In this document: in pieces, positions 6,245 to 13,628 of the stretch
How positions within the stretch are numbered: position 1 is the stretch's first letter
How the letters are laid out: each line of letters opens with the position of its first letter
Virus record (IMG/VR): IMGVR_UViG_3300046313_000259
Coordinates: 1 to 28,145 of that record
Length of the DNA stretch: 28,145 nucleotides
DNA from: a virus
Reading direction: 5' to 3' (one strand)
Notes under the pieces: model-generated
Databases searched by the model: none
What the model saw: the letters and a program-made list of their open reading frames with translations, nothing else
What the model was told of the DNA's origin: nothing
Position numbers and translations under genes: made by a program

Positions 6245-6584
6245 ACGTTCTATCCCCTTTTATTTCAATTTTACCTTCTAAAACGGTTTTAACATCACCA
6301 CTACCAAATGTGATTTGTAAGTCGTAAAAACCTTCTGCCCATTTCCAAGTGTCGTATTCTTCCCTTAAAATGGAAATACGCACGGCGTTATCGGCTTCTA
6401 CAATTACTACTTGCAATGTGCCGATCAAAGCCCCTAGGCTGTTTCTCACTTGAGCGGATGCACTAGCCCCTGTTAAATCTACCACCACGCCTTGCACGTC
6501 TAAAAAACGCATCTCATACTGTGCGTCATCTCGCTTGTAAAGCTTTAAGTCATGCTTAGCTGGTGTGAAATCTAAAGTTGCCAT
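6237..6584 (-). CDS. small BppU-like baseplate/fibre adaptor, first copy
   Basis: A 115-residue beta-rich protein, paralogue of 5359-5706. The shared blocks are the MATLDFTP start, VDLTGASASAQVRNS in the middle, and WAEGFYDLQITFGSG with EGKIEIKGD near the end. It may adapt a receptor-binding subunit to the baseplate, by weak analogy with the BppU N-terminal domain. The downstream C1q-like gene overlaps it by eight bases, which supports joint production. The two copies differ widely in sequence, so the duplication is not recent. Confidence in the coding call is high; the role is inferred. Confidence 0.55.
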   Translation of the reverse strand: MATLDFTPAKHDLKLYKRDDAQYEMRFLDVQGVVVDLTGASASAQVRNSLGALIGTLQVVIVEADNAVRISILREEYDTWKWAEGFYDLQITFGSGDVKTVLEGKIEIKGDRTYA

Positions 6585-7025
6585 TTATGCCTCCAGTATC
6601 GCTAAAACGGCTTGTTTCAAAGCGTCAAGCTGTGCGTCGCCTTGCGTGTCGATAATGCTTACTACATAAATCGCTAGGGGAACATTGCCTGCGTTGAGTG
6701 CTGTTTCTACACCGCTTGACACTGGCAAGAATAAAGCCTGCGTAGGCAAGTCTAAACTACCCATAAGGGCTACAAGTTCACGGAGCTTGTCTTGTGGCGT
6801 TTGTGGGGCAACCTGTGGCACGTCGTGAGCGTCCTTTAAGGCTTGGCTGTAAACTAGTTTACCCTTTGTAAGCTTGAATCCGCCGAGTTGTGCGATTGAA
6901 AAGCCTGTCTCGGCTTCAAAGGCTTCTAGGCTTTCACCTTGCCATAATATCGTTTCACTTATTTGAGACTCGTAGAAGTCGGCTCGTTGTCTGCCTGTGC
7001 TGTCGTTGAAAATAAAATAGGGCAT
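6585..7025 (-). CDS. small fibre-associated protein, paralogue of the gene at 3265
   Basis: I chose ATG 7025, which has AAGGAAA at good spacing overlapping the stop of the upstream fibre gene. An extension to 7094 would run 59 bases into that gene. The 146-residue product shares with 3265-3708 the blocks ADFY, ETILWQGESLEAF, a GGF turn, ALNAGNV and a final helix. Both copies follow fibre genes, which is where tail fibre assembly proteins usually sit. Sequence alone does not place it in a named chaperone family, so the role is inferred from context. Confidence 0.6.
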   Translation of the reverse strand: MPYFIFNDSTGRQRADFYESQISETILWQGESLEAFEAETGFSIAQLGGFKLTKGKLVYSQALKDAHDVPQVAPQTPQDKLRELVALMGSLDLPTQALFLPVSSGVETALNAGNVPLAIYVVSIIDTQGDAQLDALKQAVLAILEA

Positions 7026-7035
7026 GATTGTTTCC

Positions 7036-8028
7036 TTATGCGAATACGACGATGTTGCCTCTGCTGTAACCCAAGTCTCCACCACTAGAGGCATTCAATG
7101 CGAAAACCCTGAAACTAATATCTGAAAAGGTATTGTCATTTGAAGAAGTTATCATTAGTTTTTCGTTGCCCCATGCTGTAAGCTCTTCGGACTCACCCAT
7201 TTTTACGCTATTTACATTGGGGGTAGGATTGATTAAATTAACGACTTGAAAGTTACCGCTGTCGTTGGTGTTTGCAGTAGGGACGTTTGCAACATTAGAT
7301 GAAATCATTATAGGTCTACGTCTAAGTGTGAGTGATGCAGGGGTCACAACATCTGCCCCAGCTAGTGCAATAGAAAAGTTGTTGGCATCCGTAACGGCTG
7401 TCACTTTATACCACGCACTGCTTGTAATGGTCCCTGTGAAAATAAAATAAGCCCAGTGATTGACTTTGTGACCATGACCAACAACATTGCAATTAACAAC
7501 ACCACCTGTCCTAGTCGCCGTGCCTGTTATGTTAGCGTTAATGGTATTATCATACAACACATAAGCATAAGCTCCAGTGTTTGCTCCCCAACTTGCATTT
7601 GAGCCGTCGGTCGTTAGCACTCTGCCACTATTGCCTGTTTGAGAGGGGAGGAGGCTGTTTAGCGTGGGGTACGCAGGCAAGGTAGATAATGTTAAAACTT
7701 TACTCCAGTTTACGTTTACATCTGTCGGTGTGCTGTTTGTGTTATTCACCAAGCATAACCATACCGCATTTGAATGTTGTACCACGTTACCCACTAAGTA
7801 AGCCGTCGTGTTGTTCCACTTACTACCACCATTTTGTAACACATGGTTTATTTTCTCGCCTAGTTGTTGATCGACGTAGTTCATCCACTCCGCAGGAGGT
7901 TCCTGTCCCCCTGTCCACCCTGTTTCAAATAACGTAGAAGGAGGCTCTATTACATTGTCAACGGGTGGATTATTCCCCCATGTTCTTAAAAGCGTTGAAG
8001 TGCCTATTTTTTGATATGATTCTGCCAT
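7036..8028 (-). CDS. tail fibre protein sharing its N-terminal module with the collar-domain fibre
   Basis: A 330-residue protein. Residues about 1-110 match the N-terminal half of the next upstream protein (8041-8811): GTS.LLRTW.., a P-rich turn, KINHVLQNG, then TTAYLVGNVVQHSNAVWLCL and a closing VNWSKV. That last part resembles a small carbohydrate-binding-type beta module. The middle (about 165-230) contains GHGHKVNHWAYFIFTG and VTDANNFSIALAGA, similar in form to a module inserted in the tail sheath. The C terminus (about 270-330) is a separate beta domain. This is a mosaic fibre; the shared N terminus is probably the attachment part. Confidence 0.7.
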   Translation of the reverse strand: MAESYQKIGTSTLLRTWGNNPPVDNVIEPPSTLFETGWTGGQEPPAEWMNYVDQQLGEKINHVLQNGGSKWNNTTAYLVGNVVQHSNAVWLCLVNNTNSTPTDVNVNWSKVLTLSTLPAYPTLNSLLPSQTGNSGRVLTTDGSNASWGANTGAYAYVLYDNTINANITGTATRTGGVVNCNVVGHGHKVNHWAYFIFTGTITSSAWYKVTAVTDANNFSIALAGADVVTPASLTLRRRPIMISSNVANVPTANTNDSGNFQVVNLINPTPNVNSVKMGESEELTAWGNEKLMITSSNDNTFSDISFRVFALNASSGGDLGYSRGNIVVFA

Positions 8029-8040
8029 TTTTTAAAGTCC

Positions 8041-8811
8041 TCAACTAATTTTAATCATGTAATGAAAGGCTATGTTCGTCGGCTTAATGTTCGTAACCGT
8101 ACCGTTACTTACTGCACTACCTATTGACTCTAAAGACTCGCCTATTTCACCCGCCCCTGTGGATGTTACCAATCGCCCAAATGCCCCTGCACCAAATGGA
8201 GCGTTGCTATTGCCCCAACCGTCCCTAGACATCGTGCCTGTTTCATTCTGTACCGTGCCTACTACACGCCCTGACCCTGCCCCTTGAATAAAGCGATTCT
8301 CCGTCTGTGGCAAGTTAAACGTCGTCGTACCGTCACCCACGCCGTACGTTGTGCCAATTTTAGCAAACAACACGCTGTAAGTTGCACGGCTTACCGCTTG
8401 TCCGTTACATAACGCCCACCCACTATCGGGCGTAGCGTATGATGTCATCTTAATGTCGCCGATACTTGATCCGAGTGTATCCGTGAATAACGGTATCGCT
8501 ACCCAGTTTGCATTTACTAAACTAGGTGTGCTATTTGTTGTGGCATTTAATGCCATATACAAACGCCCTGAATGGTTGACCGTTGAACCTACTATATAAG
8601 GTGTCGTTGCATTCCACAACGGAACGCCATTTAAAAGAATATGATTTATTTTAACATCCGCTTGATTTTGAAGAAAGTTCTGCTCCGAACTAGGGGGCTT
8701 CTCCGTCGGACTCCACCCTGTGTTTTTCTTTGCACCACTAGCTTCCGTCTTCGTTCCTGAAAACGCCCAAGCATCAATAAGGTTACTATTGCCTATTTCA
8801 ATTGTCATCAT
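8041..8811 (-). CDS. tail fibre protein with phage tail-collar domain
   Basis: A 256-residue protein. Residues 1-106 are the N-terminal attachment and small beta module shared with 7036-8028. Residues about 116-180 form a phage tail-collar domain, shown by GDIKMTSYATPDSGWALCNG, the SRATYSVLFAKIGTTYG stretch, and GDGTTTFNLPQTENRFIQGA. The C-terminal part is Gly/Ser/Thr-rich and ends FHYMIKIS, as is usual for this family. Collar-domain proteins are structural parts of short or side tail fibres. Two Met codons are adjacent at the start (8811 and 8808), and which one is used is undecided. Confidence 0.85.
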   Translation of the reverse strand: MMTIEIGNSNLIDAWAFSGTKTEASGAKKNTGWSPTEKPPSSEQNFLQNQADVKINHILLNGVPLWNATTPYIVGSTVNHSGRLYMALNATTNSTPSLVNANWVAIPLFTDTLGSSIGDIKMTSYATPDSGWALCNGQAVSRATYSVLFAKIGTTYGVGDGTTTFNLPQTENRFIQGAGSGRVVGTVQNETGTMSRDGWGNSNAPFGAGAFGRLVTSTGAGEIGESLESIGSAVSNGTVTNIKPTNIAFHYMIKIS

Positions 8812-8835
8812 CTCTTAATTCGTCCCCTCACAAGG

Positions 8836-9573
8836 TTATACTAATTCTATCATAGCACCGCCTACTATGCTAGTATTCTCACTACTTGAAAATCCGTCTA
8901 TATTTTCATAATACACAATTTCATTCGTGCCTACATCGTATTTTGAAAACCCAAAGGCTTTTCTATTTACTATAGGGTTAGTGGCTATTTGAACCCTAAT
9001 CCCCAAAACAATTGATAAACTCTCAAACACTACCTGTGTTGCTACACTATTTAAATAGTATGGAAACACAATTAAAAGACTCCCTACAAAAGGGAACACT
9101 TGGCAAGGACTACCAAAAACAATCGTTCCGTATTGTTCATAATCCGTTATAATGCCTCTACTGTTTCTCGCCCAAATATGCCCTTTTAACACTTTACGAT
9201 AGTCAATATCGTTCAACGCCTTTGCATCAAGCGTCCCTCTATCCCAACGCCCCCCTATTAAAGGGTTATCAATATCGCCGTAACCTAAATCTACGTCAAA
9301 CACTGGATTAGGATCGGCATTGCCTGCAAATTGAAAAATGCCCTCTTGAAACACATCCGCATCATTAAAGCTATCGGGTCTTGGTCTTCCTACAATTTCA
9401 CCTATCTTGTCAAGCTGTACCCCCTCGCTTATGTCAATATCATAAAGCGTTCGCAATACATCAGCCTTGACTTCTAAATCGGTATAGGGATTGTCAAATA
9501 ATGTTTCAAACAATGCTAAAAGCTGTGGAGCTTGCTTGTATTGCAATAGAAGACGTGCGAAACTACCGCTCAT
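8836..9573 (-). CDS. baseplate protein, DUF2612 family
   Basis: A 245-residue protein that follows the J-like gene with a one-base overlap, the usual position of the DUF2612 family in myoviruses with this module. Supporting motifs are LLEL-like N-terminal helices, ISEGVQLDKIGEIVGRPRP, and a tandem-like NDIDYRKVLKGHIWARNSRG block. In simple contractile baseplates this position is held by the wedge protein that joins the ring to fibres. The exact contacts are inferred from analogy with other phages, not from this sequence. Confidence 0.8.
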   Translation of the reverse strand: MSGSFARLLLQYKQAPQLLALFETLFDNPYTDLEVKADVLRTLYDIDISEGVQLDKIGEIVGRPRPDSFNDADVFQEGIFQFAGNADPNPVFDVDLGYGDIDNPLIGGRWDRGTLDAKALNDIDYRKVLKGHIWARNSRGIITDYEQYGTIVFGSPCQVFPFVGSLLIVFPYYLNSVATQVVFESLSIVLGIRVQIATNPIVNRKAFGFSKYDVGTNEIVYYENIDGFSSSENTSIVGGAMIELV

Positions 9574-10949
9574 TAAGGTGTCTCCGTTATCGTTATGTCT
9601 GCTTCACGAATAACCACTAACTCGTTTTTATCAATAGCTAACGTGCTTGTGCTACCGTTAATCGTCAACGTGTCCACTTGAAAACCCTGTACCACGTTTA
9701 TAGCACTAAAGACACGGCTATAAACCAAGTCTTGCCCCATTTGAAACAACTCGCCGTATGCGACTAAGGCTTGCTTAATTTGTGCTACGCCGTCCGCAGG
9801 AAACGTATTATCTTCCGTCAATGTGTACGTTATTACAAAAACTGGATTAACCTCTGTCGGTCTGTCAAAACGTGCCAATAATGGCAAGCCTGTGTAAGGG
9901 CTTGTAAACGTCCCACTTTGCAAACCTCTTGTGCCTATCCCCGCACTATTGTTTAAAACAATCGCTTCCACAATATCCGCCGTTGCTCCACCATTGACTA
10001 CCGCCCAAATGTGATGAGCAGGTGTACCGTCTCCGTCGGTTGCATCCGTGTTATTTTCAAAGACAATCGCTTGTTTTACATTCTCTATTTCTAACAACGC
10101 TTTTACAATGCTTCTCTCAAGACTTAACGTACGTCTTAAACGCAAGTCCTCATCTGTTTCTAAATCTTGTCCTTCAATGCCTACTTTTAAGTTATTGACT
10201 CTTGACCACCCACTAACTGGCGTTTGTATCGTGTCTATCGCTTCAATCGGTACATTCAACGAACCTTTTTCGAATGCCTCTACAAGCATGTTAGTGCCAA
10301 TCTCATCAAACGTCATATTGCCTGTAATCTCAACCGCAAAGCTCGTATTCAAATTGTACAAACGCAATACATCGCCGTTTACTTCTTTTGTTACATCGGG
10401 GCTTGTAATGGCTGTCTCTAAACCTACTGCAATACTGTTGAACGTCGGGCTACCTGTAGCTACATAACTATAGTTTACGCCGTTGACGGTTACCGTGTAT
10501 GTCCCTGTGACCTCTGCACTTGCCTTGACACTTACATCTCTTACGCTTGCCTTGTCAATCGTTATATCGGCTACACTTGCAAATGTTTTATTTCCTAAAG
10601 AATCTAAAACTTCTTGTCCTGCCTCTAAAAACGTACCTTGCACACCATAAGCAATAGCCTCTACGGTTGATGCTGTGGCTTGTTGTCTTGTTACGTTCGT
10701 CAACGCACACACACGATCTAAACTAATCCCACTGGCTGAATCGGGATAGGCATTTAAATAAATATCATTTAACCATGCCCACATATCCGCCCATATTTCA
10801 CTGGATATGCCTACAAGCTGACCAAACACACTTTGAGAACGCAAGTCAATATCAACACCAAAACGTGACTGTAGTTCTTGCTCAAGTTCTAGTTTTTGTT
10901 CTTCAAGCGTCTTAGGGTTAAAACCTTCGGGGGTTAATCCAAACGTCAT
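9573..10949 (-). CDS. baseplate J/gp47-like wedge protein
   Basis: A 458-residue protein of the baseplate J (T4 gp6/P2 gpJ-like) family. The N-terminal FGLTPEGFNPKTLEEQKLEL and the block DIDLRSQSVFGQLVGISSEI are typical, as are DSASGISLDRVCALTNVTRQ, then GQDLETDEDLRLRRTLSLER and DGDGTPAHHIWAVVNGG. J proteins form the dimeric wedge arms around the tail hub and trigger sheath contraction. It overlaps the gp25-like gene by four bases and DUF2612 by one, so the wedge genes are made together. Length is usual for the family in this type of phage. Confidence 0.9.
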   Translation of the reverse strand: MTFGLTPEGFNPKTLEEQKLELEQELQSRFGVDIDLRSQSVFGQLVGISSEIWADMWAWLNDIYLNAYPDSASGISLDRVCALTNVTRQQATASTVEAIAYGVQGTFLEAGQEVLDSLGNKTFASVADITIDKASVRDVSVKASAEVTGTYTVTVNGVNYSYVATGSPTFNSIAVGLETAITSPDVTKEVNGDVLRLYNLNTSFAVEITGNMTFDEIGTNMLVEAFEKGSLNVPIEAIDTIQTPVSGWSRVNNLKVGIEGQDLETDEDLRLRRTLSLERSIVKALLEIENVKQAIVFENNTDATDGDGTPAHHIWAVVNGGATADIVEAIVLNNSAGIGTRGLQSGTFTSPYTGLPLLARFDRPTEVNPVFVITYTLTEDNTFPADGVAQIKQALVAYGELFQMGQDLVYSRVFSAINVVQGFQVDTLTINGSTSTLAIDKNELVVIREADITITETP

Positions 10950-11299
10950 ACTGCTAATACCTCCGTTATAATGCCTTCCGTTGTTTCTACGGTAAACTCA
11001 AGCCTGCCCTTGCGAGTTTTCGCATCTACATTGAAAGACAAACTATTTAATTTTTCTACACCTTGCGTGTCAATAATCTCTCTAATATACAACTGTCTAA
11101 TTCTATCTTGCGTCGTTGCCTTTGTTAGAATCTCATCAAAATAAGGCAAGCCTACCGTCTCATCTAAAAACCATTCACCCCTTAGTGTAAGCAAGTTTTG
11201 TTTAAGCCGTTGTCGCACCAAATCCGCCCCACGCACTAATTCCAAGTCACGCCGTGTCAAAACTAAATCGTGTGTCTCTAAATCTAGCAATAAGTCCAT
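10946..11299 (-). CDS. gp25-like baseplate wedge protein
   Basis: A 117-residue protein between the spike and J genes, the standard place for a gp25/GPW-like wedge component. It has a short N-terminal beta region (LETHDLVLTRRDLELVRG), a helix (VRQRLKQNLLTLRGEWFLD), the characteristic GLPYFDEIL, and a C-terminal REIIDTQGVEKLNSLSF followed by beta strands. gp25-like proteins nucleate sheath polymerisation on the baseplate. The start overlaps the preceding stop by one base. The family call rests on the LRGEWFLD...GLPYF pattern, size and position. Confidence 0.85.
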   Translation of the reverse strand: MDLLLDLETHDLVLTRRDLELVRGADLVRQRLKQNLLTLRGEWFLDETVGLPYFDEILTKATTQDRIRQLYIREIIDTQGVEKLNSLSFNVDAKTRKGRLEFTVETTEGIITEVLAV

Positions 11300-11904
11300 T
11301 ATTGTGGGTTCCCTGTTACGCCTGCCCCTGTCTGTACACCGCTATGTTTATGGGTACTAAACGGAATACCGCCTATTGTAGCATCCCCTGTTATTGTAAC
11401 ATTGCCATTAAAGGTTGTCGAACTTGCATTTACCGTAATGGCGGTTGCATTGACGACAACGCCTGTTTCTGTCAATAAAACTTCACTTGTTCCATGCTTT
11501 AAAGAAAGCCCTACAAGGCTACCTTCTCGCAGTCCGTGCGTTTGTGGAAAGAATACCGCATCCGTCAAGTTGTGCCGTCTCTCCGATTGTGGCTCACTCT
11601 CATCAAGTTCTACCGCCCACTTGGCTATGTCCCAGTCACAAAATACCACCAATCCATAATCACCACGCTTTAAGGGAAACGTGACGCTTGTTGTCAATGT
11701 GGATAACCACATAACAGGTACACTTGTTATGACTGGTATCTCAAAAATGCTTTCATCTTGCCTTACTTGGGGGATCGCTATTTTCACATCCACTAGGCTT
11801 TTACTTGCGTCATAACTTTCCACCTTTGCAGGCATAGCAACACGCATATTTTCAAACACATTCGTATTGTTTCGTTTAATAAACTCTAAATCATTTTGAC
11901 TCAT
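11299..11904 (-). CDS. membrane-puncturing tail spike, gp138 family
   Basis: A 201-residue protein. An OB-fold-like domain (about 25-100) contains VDVKIAIPQVRQDESIFEIP, VTFPLKRGDYGLVVFCDWDI and RRHNLTDAVFFPQTHG, the pattern of the phi92 gp138 N-terminal family. A beta-helix of short strands follows (VVNATAITVNASSTTFNGNV). The C-terminal tip has GGIPFSTHKHSGVQTGAG; the HKH at 185-187 fits the metal-binding apex known from contractile spike tips. It should cap the hub and pierce the host envelope. No lysozyme domain is present. Confidence 0.85.
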   Translation of the reverse strand: MSQNDLEFIKRNNTNVFENMRVAMPAKVESYDASKSLVDVKIAIPQVRQDESIFEIPVITSVPVMWLSTLTTSVTFPLKRGDYGLVVFCDWDIAKWAVELDESEPQSERRHNLTDAVFFPQTHGLREGSLVGLSLKHGTSEVLLTETGVVVNATAITVNASSTTFNGNVTITGDATIGGIPFSTHKHSGVQTGAGVTGNPQ

Positions 11905-12736
11905 AAACGGTTGCCCTCGTTATGTATTCACCGCCTCTAGTGCTTCCTTGATGCTCCACTTCGTCCACTACAAACACACCACTAACAAAACGGCTTTGTA
12001 TCTCAATTTTATCAAAGGGGTTTAAGTTAGGTCTCATTAACATTGTAATCTGATACCCCTTTGGTTGAATGTTCTTTTTAACCACTCTCTCAGTTGTCGC
12101 CACTTCATCTAACACTTCGGGCTGTGCTAACAATCCATTTTCGGGGCTTATAATAAATTGAGGAGTGCCTATCCCCTCTCCACGCTTTACAATAATCAAC
12201 TCGTTATCGACAATGCCCCACGTTGCCTTTGCAATGCTTGTAAGGTCGTCTAACGCCCCTGTTAGCTTGCCTGAATGCGTGTAGCCTGACAATAAAGGAA
12301 TGTTTAAGCCTAGCCCTACCAATCTAATTTTTAACCCTGCTTGCTTAGCTATAATATCAATCCCACGCTTGACCGTTTGCTTTGGAGCTAAACTTACTTT
12401 AATCTCTCTATCCTTTAAGGCAATTAAGCCGTCTAGCCCTTCTATTCGTGTGACACTATCGGGAGGCTCCCACGTTGTCGCACGGCGTGATACATCCATA
12501 CGCATTACAAGCGTTCTCTCATCCTGATAGCCTGTCAATACTTCTACACGACTATTCGCCTTTATAAAGTTTCGGCTTGTTTCCCCTAAGTTCTTAATCC
12601 GTACACTGGCTTCATTCGGTGTCGTGCTTCTATCCTTACGGCAAGTAAACTCAATGTCTAGCTCTTCATTGATTAAAAGCGTGTCATTCTTGCCGATTAT
12701 TCTCACTTCAATATGGCGGTTAAACTGCTTCGTCAT
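11891..12736 (-). CDS. baseplate hub protein, gp27-like
   Basis: A 281-residue protein located directly before the spike gene, overlapping it by 14 bases. The N-terminal beta region has FNRHIEVRIIGKNDTLLINE and ASVRIKNLGETSRNFIKANS, followed by RVEVLTGYQDE. Later blocks are KQTVKRGIDIIAKQAGLKIR, DDLTSIAKATWGIVDNELII and a C-terminal beta part (NPFDKIEIQSRFVSGVFVVD). This is the common pattern of hub proteins in small contractile tails, which form the trimer between tube and spike. It also overlaps the upstream plug gene by 17 bases. Confidence 0.75.
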   Translation of the reverse strand: MTKQFNRHIEVRIIGKNDTLLINEELDIEFTCRKDRSTTPNEASVRIKNLGETSRNFIKANSRVEVLTGYQDERTLVMRMDVSRRATTWEPPDSVTRIEGLDGLIALKDREIKVSLAPKQTVKRGIDIIAKQAGLKIRLVGLGLNIPLLSGYTHSGKLTGALDDLTSIAKATWGIVDNELIIVKRGEGIGTPQFIISPENGLLAQPEVLDEVATTERVVKKNIQPKGYQITMLMRPNLNPFDKIEIQSRFVSGVFVVDEVEHQGSTRGGEYITRATVYESK

Positions 12737-13046
12737 AACACATTACCACCTTGCCACTTTTTAAATCATCGGGACTTGGATAATCACCTTCTATCGCACC
12801 CTGTGCCACAAAGAACAACACACCTTCTATGCTTTTAACACCTCTAAACGCATAACGTGTGCCTAGTGTTGCTCGCATCCCTATCTCCACTGGCGTATCA
12901 TCCGCAAGCAATAAGTCGATCATAAAATAAGGGGATACGTTCGGGGGACTCATTACACGCCCTTGTATCTTGTACGCTACATCGTCAAGCTCAATTTCAT
13001 ACTCCCACCTGTCTAAGTTAGGGAAAGGCAATGTCAATAACGCCAT
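12720..13046 (-). CDS. baseplate plug protein, Pam3 gp18-like
   Basis: A 108-residue beta-rich protein between the Dit-like and hub genes. FPNLDRWEYEIELDDVAYKI, the MIDLLLADDTPVEIGMRATL stretch, a YAFRGVKS turn and a terminal DDLKSGKVVMCYDEA are typical of small phage plug proteins from simple myoviruses such as cyanophage Pam3. They sit in the tail channel near the hub. The family assignment comes from size, position and this pattern. It overlaps the upstream gene by one base and the hub by 17, so the three are tightly coupled. Confidence 0.7.
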   Translation of the reverse strand: MALLTLPFPNLDRWEYEIELDDVAYKIQGRVMSPPNVSPYFMIDLLLADDTPVEIGMRATLGTRYAFRGVKSIEGVLFFVAQGAIEGDYPSPDDLKSGKVVMCYDEAV

Positions 13047-13627
13047 TATATACCTACTCCTTTTAACTTATCCAACACACTCCCTGCTACTTTTTCTACA
13101 CTATTATTTGCAATCGCTCCCTGTTTTCTACCTACATTTGAACGCTTGCTTTTGTTATTTTGAAAGACGCTATCCTTTGTTTCAATCTGTATCATATCCA
13201 CCGTGAAACGTAATGAATTACCGTCTTCTACTGTTCGTGGAATGGATATGTTCGTCACCAACATATTTGAAAATAATTCTAAACCAGTCACTACATCGAC
13301 TGGAGCTTTGCCCTTCCATAAATCTCTTAATGACTCATACGCATCTAAACGTGGGATAACAAATCGTGGGTCTGTATTCGGTACAATGTTCAAAACACGT
13401 CTTAATTGTCGCACTGGATCGCTATCACTTACAATCGCTTCAATTCTCAACTGCAACGGCTCATTATAAACGTGGTCTGTAATGCTTTCGCCTGTTTCAA
13501 TAGGGGACTGCGTTACGTTGCTTGACATCGTAATATCTTCACTCGTTACACAATCAAGCTCTAAAAAGCCTATCTTCTTGCGTTGAAGAAAACCAAATAT
13601 GTCTAAAATTGCTACTTTAATTGCCAT
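13046..13627 (-). CDS. Dit-like baseplate/tail protein
   Basis: A 193-residue protein immediately after the tape measure gene. It contains MSSNVTQSPIETGESITDHV and the stretch NEPLQLRIEAIVSDSDPVRQ. These are followed by YESLRDLWKGKAPVDVVTGL and MLVTNISIPRTVEDGNSLRF. This is the pattern of the Dit-like phage tail protein family, whose members join the last tube ring to the hub. The C terminus is basic and Asn/Lys-rich (VFQNNKSKRSNVGRKQG), probably flexible. Gene order (tape measure, Dit, plug, hub, spike) supports the call. Confidence 0.75.
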   Translation of the reverse strand: MAIKVAILDIFGFLQRKKIGFLELDCVTSEDITMSSNVTQSPIETGESITDHVYNEPLQLRIEAIVSDSDPVRQLRRVLNIVPNTDPRFVIPRLDAYESLRDLWKGKAPVDVVTGLELFSNMLVTNISIPRTVEDGNSLRFTVDMIQIETKDSVFQNNKSKRSNVGRKQGAIANNSVEKVAGSVLDKLKGVGI

Positions 13628-13628
13628 T

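Noticed and set aside
7026-7094. N-terminal extension of the fibre-associated protein at 6585
   Set aside because: It overlaps the fibre gene; ATG 7025 has AAGGAAA upstream and aligns with the start of its paralogue.
10048-10467. 139-codon plus-strand open frame inside the baseplate J gene
   Set aside because: It is antisense to a well-supported J protein, has no ribosome-binding site that I can see, and its composition looks like reversed coding sequence.
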